Of a DNA stretch of 6,185 nucleotides, positions 1 through 6,185 are shown piece by piece. Made by a program: the position numbers and the translations under genes. The notes under the pieces were generated by a model. The model worked only from the letters and a program-made list of their open reading frames with translations. It had not been told where the DNA came from and did no database searches. Numbering within the stretch: the first letter of the stretch is position 1; every line of letters starts with the position of its first letter. Origin of the DNA: JAJPJX01 sp964568355 (GTDB lineage: Bacteria; Acidobacteriota; Terriglobia; Bryobacterales; Bryobacteraceae); contig CAZMRK010000623.1 in NCBI GenBank assembly GCA_964568355.1, forward strand, positions 1-6,185. The letters run 5' to 3'.

Positions 1-5
1 GAGGA

Positions 6-40
6 GTCTCGACGCTGCCCGCTGAAGCGGGCGCCACGAG
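6..40. repeat. Intergenic hairpin repeat, copy 1
   Basis: This is a short imperfect repeat with a 6-bp perfect stem: GCCCGC at 17-22, loop TGAA at 23-26, GCGGGC at 27-32. It aligns without gaps to 5063-5097, matching at about 26 of 35 positions and sharing the core CGCTGAAGCG. It lies 3' of the minus-strand SGNH gene, where an interspersed REP-like element or weak transcription terminator would be expected. There is no T-run on either side, so a classical intrinsic terminator is not supported. The rest of 1-103 contains no gene that I can support. Confidence 0.6.
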
Positions 41-103
41 TATTCGCCCGGGCGGATCGCGTTTGACCGCTTGCTTGCGCGCGCGGTTCGGTGGCGAAAT
101 TGG

Positions 104-840
104 TTATTCTTTAGCCAAGGCTTCGACAATGGCTTTTTCGGCCAGGGGGGCCATGAGCTGGTAGCCGGCGTCGTTGGGGAGAAGGCCGTCCGCGGTGAGC
201 TCCTTCTTCATGGCTCTGCCCTGAGCGAGGGCGGAGTAGTAGTCCAGATAGACGGATCCGCTGCGGGTCGCATATTGCTTGAGCCAGGCGTTCAGGCCGA
301 TGATGCGCCCGGGCGGGTGGCGATCCGTCATCTTCTGGAAACAGTCGCAAACCGGCGTAACCGATGCCAGCACCACTTTGATCCCGTGGAGCCTGGCCAG
401 TTCCACCATGGACATGAAGTGATCCGCCATGGCGCCTTCCGACGACGGACCCATCACACGCGCCAGATCATTGGCGCCAGCCTGGATGACCACGACGGCG
501 GGCTTCAGAGCAATCACGTCCTGGCGAAAGCGTACCAGCATCTGCGCGGTCGTCTGGCGCGTGATGCCGCGATTGACATAGGGCTTGCCGGGAAAAAACG
601 GCGTTTTGCCTTTTCCCCAGTTCTCGGTGATCTCATCGCCCAGAAACACGACGCGTCCGGGTACAAAGCGCAGGTCGGCATCGTCACTCCCATAGACGGT
701 CAGACCGCCCCAATCCATGAGGATTCGCCGGTAGGCGTCCAGTTCCTGCTCCAGTTGTTCACGGCTTAACTCGGAATCGGGGACCGTCTGCGCGTGGACC
801 GCGGCAGCACCAGCCAAAAGAATGGCTGCCAGGACGGCTT

Positions 841-844
<4 letters not shown>
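104..844 (-). CDS. Exported SGNH/GDSL-fold protein, probably catalytically inactive
   Basis: This encodes 246 aa. It has a signal peptide with likely cleavage after VHA at residue 18. The body matches the SGNH hydrolase (GDSL lipase/acetylesterase-like) family: block I is VVFLGDEITENW (66-77), block II is NRGITRQTT (91-99), block III is GANDLA (123-128), and block V is DGLLPNDAGY (219-228). In active members block I reads GDS, with Ser as nucleophile, and block V reads DxxH. Here the Ser position is Glu71 (codon 632-634) and the His position is Leu222 (codon 179-181). The Gly, Asn and Asp positions of the fold are kept. The frame is intact and otherwise well conserved, so decay of a dead gene is less likely than a binding or structural role. 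The start at 844 was chosen because it begins the signal peptide and overlaps the upstream stop as ATGA, which implies translational coupling to the propeller gene. The fold call is confident; loss of activity is inferred. Confidence 0.88.
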
Positions 845-2394
<1,550 letters not shown>

Positions 2395-2486
2395 GTGTAG
2401 ACCTTTATACACCATTGAATGGCTCACGGACGGTGCAGGCACTTCGGTGTATGATCTAGAATTCTACTCGAAAGTACGAGGGGCTC
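2395..2486. promoter_or_regulatory. Divergent intergenic control region between the two propeller genes
   Basis: This 92-bp non-coding region must carry the promoters of both divergent units. On the plus strand a TATGAT -10-like hexamer lies at 2450-2455, with no convincing -35 at 16-18 bp spacing. The ribosome binding site GAGGGG (2478-2483) precedes the ATG at 2487. On the minus strand TATAAA (2409-2404) sits close to the ATG at 2394 and overlaps its AAAGG ribosome binding site, so it may not be a true -10. Two perfect dyads are visible: CCATTGAATGG (2412-2422) and TAGAATTCTA (2457-2466). The second lies at the expected transcription start downstream of the plus -10. Either could be an operator; this is inferred from symmetry and position only. 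Confidence 0.5.
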
Positions 2487-4082
2487 ATGCGAAGATTTGC
2501 TCTTGCCGGTATTCCCGTTGTTCTTGCGCTGGGAGGTGTGGAGACGGCGCACGCGCAACGAGGAACGGGCGACTGGATGACCACGGCGTACGATGCGCAG
2601 CGCTCTTCCTGGGTGCGGACGGACGGGAAGATCTCGCCGACGGCGATGCGCAAGCCGGGATTCGAACTGGTCTGGAAGAGGAAAGTCGACAACGCCGCAC
2701 GCGGCCTGAACAATTTGACTCCGCCGGCCCTGCTGGATTTCTACATCGGCTACCGGGGCTTCCGCTCGCTTGGTTTTTTCGGCGGCAGCTCAGATTACCT
2801 GTTGGCCGTGGATACAGATCTGGCGCGAACGGAATGGCAAAAGAATTTCTCCCCGTCCCAGGGAGCGAAGGCGGACAGCGTGGATTGTCCGGGCGGGTTA
2901 ACCTCAGCGGTGACGCGTCCGACGCAGACGGCGTATCCGCCTTTGCCGGCCGGGCGCGGCTCGGGACGCGGTTCACCGGCAAAATCGGCGGTGGGGGAGC
3001 CGCACGAAGGGGCTGCGCTGCTCAAAACCATGGCGGCGAGAATGCCTCCCCGGCCGGCTGCTCCGGCACGGCCTCGTACAACGACTCCGGCCTTCAATCC
3101 CTTCGCGCCGCGCGTACAGTACGCAGTGGCACTCACCGGTGACGGCAAGCTGCATTCCCTTTGGGTATCGAACGGAAATGAGCCGAATCCGGCGGTAGCG
3201 TTCCTGCCTCCCAACGCCAATGCGCAGGGCCTGATCGTGTACGGCGATACGGCATATGCCGGAACGACGAACCAGTGCGGCGGCGCTGCGAATGGGGTCT
3301 GGGCGCTTGATCTGAATACCGGCAAGGTGCGCAACTGGAAGGCCAGCGGCAATCTGGGGGGAACGGCGGGACCAGCGGCCGGACCGGACGGCACGCTCTA
3401 CGCCGCCGCGGGCAAGGAGCTGACGGCGCTGGCGGCGGGCACTCTCCAGCCGCTAGCCGCATACCGGACCAGCGGCGCCGAGTTCACGTCCTCTCCGGTC
3501 GTGTTCGAATTCCATGGCAAGGATCTGATTGCAGCCGCGACCAATGACGGCCGCCTTCAGCTTCTGGACTCCGCCGCGCTCGGCGGTGCGCCGCTGGCCC
3601 AGAGCGAGCCGTTTTCGGCTCCGGATTTTGCGGCAGGTTCAGTGACCAGTTGGCAGGACCTGTCCGGCAATCGGTGGATTCTGGCAGCGGCGGGCGGACC
3701 TTTTGGAGAGATCCGGAGCGGCGCCGTCGTCGCCTTCCAGGTGGTGGAGAGCGGAGGAAAGATCGCACTTCAGCGTGCCTGGGTCTCGCGGGACATGGTC
3801 TCTCCGCTTCCGCCGATTGTGGTGAACGGGGTGGTGTTCGCCGTCGGGAGCGGCGAGTTCCGGACGAAAGACGCCAGCGTGGGGGCGGCAAAACGAATCG
3901 AGCGCTCGGTGCCGGCGGTGCTTTACGCCCTGGATGGCGCGACCGGCAAGGAGTTGTGGAACAGCGGCAAAGCCATCACGTCCTTTGTGCATAGCGGCGG
4001 GTTGTCGGCCGGCGGGAGCCGTGTTTACGTGTCGGCCTACGACGGCACGCAGTACTCGTTCGGCTATCCGATTGAGCATTGA
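2487..4082 (+). CDS. Exported PQQ-like beta-propeller protein (propeller B), paralogue of propeller A
   Basis: This encodes 531 aa. Its signal peptide is cut after AHA at residue 23. It aligns along its length with propeller A: DWMTTAYDAQRSSW (29-42) with DWLTDGGDTIRNNW, CPGGLTSAVT (134-143) with CPGGMTANVT, QCGG (263-266) with GCGG, AWVSRDM (431-437) plus NGVVFAVGSGE (447-457) with AWISRDM plus NGMIFAYGSGE, and VLYALDGATGKELWNSG (478-494) near the C terminus. Its only cysteines, 134 and 264, are both conserved in propeller A. Two differences stand out. A Pro/Arg/Gly/Ala-rich insert (about 145-208) follows the CPGG motif, and the acidic WDPETG-to-DLD region of propeller A is missing or replaced. 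The start is fixed by GAGGGG and the signal peptide. The stop lies 14 bases before the cytochrome-like gene, so the two are very probably co-transcribed. Function is unknown; the context suggests a periplasmic partner of a heme protein. Confidence 0.87.
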   Translation: MRRFALAGIPVVLALGGVETAHAQRGTGDWMTTAYDAQRSSWVRTDGKISPTAMRKPGFELVWKRKVDNAARGLNNLTPPALLDFYIGYRGFRSLGFFGGSSDYLLAVDTDLARTEWQKNFSPSQGAKADSVDCPGGLTSAVTRPTQTAYPPLPAGRGSGRGSPAKSAVGEPHEGAALLKTMAARMPPRPAAPARPRTTTPAFNPFAPRVQYAVALTGDGKLHSLWVSNGNEPNPAVAFLPPNANAQGLIVYGDTAYAGTTNQCGGAANGVWALDLNTGKVRNWKASGNLGGTAGPAAGPDGTLYAAAGKELTALAAGTLQPLAAYRTSGAEFTSSPVVFEFHGKDLIAAATNDGRLQLLDSAALGGAPLAQSEPFSAPDFAAGSVTSWQDLSGNRWILAAAGGPFGEIRSGAVVAFQVVESGGKIALQRAWVSRDMVSPLPPIVVNGVVFAVGSGEFRTKDASVGAAKRIERSVPAVLYALDGATGKELWNSGKAITSFVHSGGLSAGGSRVYVSAYDGTQYSFGYPIEH

Positions 4083-4096
4083 AGGCACGCGATAAA

Positions 4097-4573
4097 ATGA
4101 GGAGCATGAAGGGTTTTCTGGCTGCTGTCTCCGTGTCTGCCGCGCTCTGGTCCACCGCCGCCGTGGCCCAGCCGCAACTGCCCGATGGTCAGGGGCGAGC
4201 GGAGGTGGAGAAGCTGTGCAAGCAGTGCCACGAGCTGGCGCGCTCGGTTTCGCCGCGGCAGGATCGCGACGGGTGGAACCAGACCATGACCAAGATGGCG
4301 GCTTTCGGCATGAAGGCCAGCGAGCAGGAGTTCGCGCTGGTACTGGACTACCTGTCGAAGAACTTCCCCGCCGATGAGATTCCCCGGATCAACGTGAACA
4401 AAGCCACGGCGATCGAACTGGAAAGCGGCCTCAGTTTGAGGCGGTCGCAGGCTGCCGCGGTGCTGGCGTATCGAGCCAAGCACGGGGACTTCAAGTCTCT
4501 GGAGGACCTCAAGAAGGTGCCTCTGATGGATGCGGAGAAGGTCGAGGCCAAGAAGGACCGGATCACGTTTTAG
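4097..4573 (+). CDS. Exported c-type heme protein fused to a ComEA-like helix-hairpin-helix domain
   Basis: This encodes 158 aa. The N-terminal hydrophobic segment ends at AVA, cut after residue 24. A single heme site CKQCH (41-45) follows. Met64, Met67 and Met72, in a Trp60/Met-rich helix, are candidate distal ligands. Spacing and context resemble the small heme domain of quinohemoprotein amine dehydrogenase alpha subunits. After a short linker, residues 98-158 match the ComEA/competence helix-hairpin-helix family: INVNKATAIELE, then AYRAKHGDFKSLEDLKKV. Both hairpins are degenerate, with GLS where GIG is usual and PLMDAE where GIG is usual, so DNA binding is doubtful. The start was taken at 4097 (MRSMKG). 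ATG 4106 has GAGGAG only one base upstream, too close for a good site, while 4097 has GAAGG eleven bases upstream. TTG 4079 is in frame but would overlap the upstream stop. It probably shares a transcript with propeller B. Confidence 0.83.
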   Translation: MRSMKGFLAAVSVSAALWSTAAVAQPQLPDGQGRAEVEKLCKQCHELARSVSPRQDRDGWNQTMTKMAAFGMKASEQEFALVLDYLSKNFPADEIPRINVNKATAIELESGLSLRRSQAAAVLAYRAKHGDFKSLEDLKKVPLMDAEKVEAKKDRITF

Positions 4574-4636
4574 GGGAGTTGGGAGGGCTGCCGGGGTGTG
4601 AGGCGCGCGGGATGCCGGCTGTTGTATCCTCCCGTG

Positions 4637-5002
4637 ATGGCTCGAATCATCGATTCCCGCTGCGTGCTGGCGGTGCGCGATCTCGAGGTGTCAACGCGTT
4701 ATTACGTGGACGTCCTTGGATTCAGGAAGGATCCGATCGATGCCGCGGGTTGGAGTTTCCTGACGCGCGACTGTTTCCGGGTCATGCTGGGTGAGTGCGC
4801 GGACGAGAAGCCGGCCGGCGAACTGGGAGATCACTCCTATTTCGCATACTGGAATGTTGAGGGCGTGGATGAGCTGTACCGGGAGCTTTTGGCGAAAGGG
4901 GCGATCCTGACATCCGAGCCGACCGATAAACCCTGGGGTCTGAGGGAATTCGGACTACGCACACCGGACGGCCACAGAATTGTGTGTGGTGAAACGATCT
5001 GA
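4637..5002 (+). CDS. VOC (glyoxalase/bleomycin-resistance-like) family protein
   Basis: This encodes 121 aa, the usual length for a single-domain vicinal-oxygen-chelate protein. The opening SRCVLAVRDLEVSTRYYVDVLGF (7-29) is the typical first beta-alpha-beta module. WNVEGVDELYRELLAKGA (72-89) is the second module, and LRTPDGHRIVCGE (107-119) is the final strand with the conserved Asp-Gly and terminal Glu. His66 and Glu119 are possible metal ligands, but I cannot assign a full set. There is no signal peptide, so it is cytoplasmic. An in-frame GTG at 4598, ten bases after GGAGGG, would add 13 residues with no family match. The ATG at 4637 has no clear Shine-Dalgarno, but a TATCCT -10-like hexamer ends six bases before it, so a leaderless transcript is possible. 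It lies 63 bases behind the heme-protein gene, and membership of that operon is uncertain. The substrate cannot be told from sequence. Confidence 0.85.
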   Translation: MARIIDSRCVLAVRDLEVSTRYYVDVLGFRKDPIDAAGWSFLTRDCFRVMLGECADEKPAGELGDHSYFAYWNVEGVDELYRELLAKGAILTSEPTDKPWGLREFGLRTPDGHRIVCGETI

Positions 5003-5051
5003 GCGCGGGCGCAAAGCCGGCCGGGGCGACCTTTAGTAAGAAGTCCCACAA

Positions 5052-5071
5052 CGTCGACGAGAGCGTCGACG
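5052..5071. repeat. 8-bp dyad hairpin between convergent genes
   Basis: Two copies of the self-complementary octamer CGTCGACG (5052-5059 and 5064-5071) are separated by AGAG. They can pair into an 8-bp perfect stem with a 4-base loop on either strand. The element sits between the 3' ends of the VOC gene and the DoxX-like gene, where a bidirectional terminator would be useful. It lacks a U-tract on either side, so classical intrinsic termination is not shown. The remainder of 5003-5153 has no supportable gene. Confidence 0.55.
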
Positions 5072-5097
5072 CAGCGCGCTGAAGCGCACGCTACAGG
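5063..5097. repeat. Intergenic hairpin repeat, copy 2
   Basis: This is the second copy of the repeat at 6-40. The stem arms GCGCGC (5074-5079) and GCGCAC (5084-5089) flank the same TGAA loop (5080-5083), with one mismatched pair (C5075 with A5088). Relative to copy 1, the third pair has changed from C-G to G-C on both sides, which preserves pairing. It overlaps the right arm of the adjacent CGTCGACG dyad. Both copies lie 3' of genes, outside coding sequence. Confidence 0.6.
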
Positions 5098-5153
5098 GGT
5101 TGCGGGGACGAACTGTTCGTGCAGCGCGGCCGCCGACACCGAATGAGATTCCT

Positions 5154-5534
5154 CTAGGGGAACAGGCTCCGCAAACGCGAGTCGCGAAGCCACAGGCCGC
5201 CCCACAGCAGTACCGCGAAGAAAACCGGGAAGAGCGTGTTGAACCAGGTGTCGCCCATGCGGACATGGGTGGCGACGGCGCCGCCCAAGTAGCCGGTCAG
5301 GAAGATGGTTCCAAATAGCGCAGTTCGTGGAACCAGGTAGAGCACGGCCCCAATCAGCAGGCAAAGGCCCATGCCGACGATGGAGGACTCCGGGTACCCG
5401 AGTTTGACGGTGTTTTCGACCACCATCGGAGGCCTAGAGATCGCCATTACTCCGTTCAACAGCAGAAACAGGGCTGGAGCGCCGCCGGTGATTCGCCCGG
5501 CCCATATGGCTTTGGTCGAAGGAAGCGTTTGCAT
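5154..5534 (-). CDS. DoxX-like four-helix inner-membrane protein
   Basis: This encodes 126 aa. It has four hydrophobic segments at about 10-31, 50-68, 72-90 and 100-117. The motifs GVMAISRPPMVVE (28-40), LGYPESSIVG (45-54), LYLVPRTALFGTIFLTGYLGGA (65-86), ATHVR (88-92) and WGGLWLRD (111-118) are those I associate with the DoxX-like family (DoxX_2 type), common in soil bacteria. Biochemical function in that subfamily is generally undefined; the name comes from a subunit of an archaeal thiosulfate:quinone oxidoreductase, and that activity should not be assumed. The start at 5534 was chosen over an in-frame ATG at 5657 because AAAGGA lies nine bases upstream and the extra 41 residues match nothing. 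It is convergent with the VOC gene and divergent from the membrane protein at 5672. Confidence 0.85.
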   Translation of the reverse strand: MQTLPSTKAIWAGRITGGAPALFLLLNGVMAISRPPMVVENTVKLGYPESSIVGMGLCLLIGAVLYLVPRTALFGTIFLTGYLGGAVATHVRMGDTWFNTLFPVFFAVLLWGGLWLRDSRLRSLFP

Positions 5535-5553
5535 TCGAATTCGTCCTTTCGAA
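5534..5553 (-). promoter_or_regulatory. Possible RBS-sequestering hairpin at the DoxX-like gene start
   Basis: Two TTCGAA hexamers (5534-5539 and 5548-5553) can pair into a 6-bp stem. The 8-base loop carries most of the AAAGGA ribosome binding site, and the last stem base is the A of the start codon. Such a structure could dampen translation initiation, or the hexamers could form an operator. This is seen as symmetry only; a 6-bp stem is short and may be chance. Confidence 0.3.
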
Positions 5554-5621
5554 GGTATAGACTTCCGTTCCGGGGGGAAGTCATCGGCCGCAAGGAAAGT
5601 TTTTGCAGCCGACCGCGGAGG

Positions 5622-5627
5622 TATGAT
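5622..5627 (+). promoter_or_regulatory. Putative -10 element for the rightmost membrane-protein gene
   Basis: The TATGAT hexamer matches the bacterial -10 consensus at five of six bases and is the same hexamer found before propeller B at 2450-2455. It lies 45 bases before the start codon at 5672. TTTGCA at 5602-5607 is the nearest -35-like sequence, but its 14-base spacing is short, so promoter strength is uncertain. Confidence 0.35.
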
Positions 5628-5659
5628 GTATCCAAAGTACTTGATGTTTAAGGGCACTT

Positions 5660-5665
5660 AGGAGG
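5660..5665 (+). promoter_or_regulatory. Near-consensus Shine-Dalgarno that fixes a TTG start
   Basis: AGGAGG, extended to TTAGGAGGTG (5658-5667), is almost fully complementary to the 16S rRNA 3' tail. It stands six bases before the TTG at 5672. There is no in-frame ATG between the upstream stop (TGA 5642-5644) and 5672, so this site decides the start. Confidence 0.7.
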
Positions 5666-5671
5666 TGCATC

Positions 5672-6185
5672 TTGTCGCGAACGCTGAGCAAAATATGGTG
5701 GCTGCTGGGGTTGTGCGGCATCTTGGATGCGATGTGCGCGGCCATGAATCTTCTGATGATGGATCTGGACGGATCGCTTGGCCTGCGCAGATTCGCGTCG
5801 GCAACCGTGGTGTGGGATATGGGCATGCTTGCGCTTGCGGCGGGAGCCTGCGTGCTGGTTGCCGGCCTGTGGAACGGCGGCAGAAGTAATTGCTGGCTTC
5901 TTTCGCTGCACGGCCTCGCCCTCAGCGCATTCGGGCTGATTGCGATTTCCCCGCCGGTCAGAGGGCCGCTAAGCTTTCGCCCGATCTCTCTGCTTTTCGT
6001 ACTCATGTCCGTCAGCATGGGTGTATTTGCATTGCGCACGGCGCAATCGCGGCGGACCGGAGTGGCGGACAAGCGCTTCTTCTATCTCTCCGGAGCGGCC
6101 TCGTTTGGGTTTGCGGTTTCTTTCATGGTCTTTGGGTTTGGCGGGATCAGGCTGGAGCCGCACGCGTTCTGGGTCTGGATGAGCT
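5672..6185 (+). CDS. Multi-pass membrane protein, HdeD/DUF308-like, truncated by window edge
   Basis: The frame is open from TTG 5672 to the last base, giving 171 codons with no stop; the C terminus is outside the window. Translation starts MSRTLSKIWWLLGLCG. At least five hydrophobic segments are visible, at about 9-29, 46-67, 74-92, 104-122 and 134-157. Short polar loops such as NGGRSN (68-73) and AQSRRTGVADKR (124-135) separate them. The pattern of paired helices, with FRPISLLFVLMSVSMGVFAL (102-121) in the middle, resembles HdeD/DUF308-type membrane proteins, named for acid resistance in enterobacteria. This is a family impression, not a proven match. No signal peptide cleavage site or catalytic motif is seen. 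TTG is accepted because of the near-perfect ribosome binding site six bases upstream. It is divergent from the DoxX-like gene, with 137 bases between their starts. Confidence 0.72.
   Translation, partial: MSRTLSKIWWLLGLCGILDAMCAAMNLLMMDLDGSLGLRRFASATVVWDMGMLALAAGACVLVAGLWNGGRSNCWLLSLHGLALSAFGLIAISPPVRGPLSFRPISLLFVLMSVSMGVFALRTAQSRRTGVADKRFFYLSGAASFGFAVSFMVFGFGGIRLEPHAFWVWMS

Noticed and set aside
4079..4096. TTG start at 4079 for the heme/HhH protein
   Set aside because: It would overlap the propeller B stop and add charged residues before the signal peptide; ATG 4097 is the better start.
4581..4633. GGGAGG (4581-4586) pairing with CCTCCC (4628-4633) as a terminator after the heme/HhH gene
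   Set aside because: The 41-base loop and absence of a T-run make a terminator unlikely; treated as chance in GC-rich DNA.
5581..6072. Minus-strand open frame opposite the right-hand membrane protein
   Set aside because: It has no domain and no signal. The plus-strand frame has a near-consensus ribosome binding site and clear transmembrane periodicity.

Overview
The window looks like a piece of a high-GC, Gram-negative soil bacterium. The best guess is Acidobacteriota (Bryobacterales/Solibacter-like). This rests on secreted PQQ-like beta-propellers, a cytochrome c/helix-hairpin-helix fusion, a DoxX-like protein closely resembling ones I recall from that group, and short GCTGAAGC-centred hairpin repeats between genes. 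The lineage is an inference, not a measurement. No phage, transposase, CRISPR, tRNA or rRNA sequence was seen.

Layout. Positions 1-103 hold one hairpin repeat and no gene. On the minus strand, a secreted PQQ-type propeller (841-2394) is followed, with a 4-base ATGA overlap, by a secreted SGNH-fold protein (104-844). The SGNH protein appears to have lost both its catalytic serine and its catalytic histidine. A 92-bp region (2395-2486) separates this pair from a divergent plus-strand unit. That unit contains a second, related propeller (2487-4082), a small exported protein combining one c-type heme site with a ComEA-like helix-hairpin-helix domain (4097-4573), and a VOC/glyoxalase-fold protein (4637-5002). 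Positions 5003-5153 are non-coding and carry a second repeat copy beside a strong dyad hairpin. A DoxX-like four-helix membrane protein (5154-5534, minus) is divergent from a multi-pass membrane protein (5672 to the right edge, plus). The latter begins at TTG behind a near-consensus ribosome binding site and runs off the window.

How the genes may work together. The central block (104-4573) has two divergently arranged propeller paralogues, both exported, with a heme protein directly behind one and an apparent pseudoenzyme directly behind the other. In known quinoprotein systems an exported propeller dehydrogenase passes electrons to a c-type cytochrome. The gene order fits a periplasmic redox or binding module of that kind. 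However, neither propeller has its own heme site or the vicinal-cysteine signature of classical PQQ alcohol dehydrogenases, so enzymatic activity is unproven. The DoxX-like and HdeD-like membrane proteins on the right are probably an unrelated pair.
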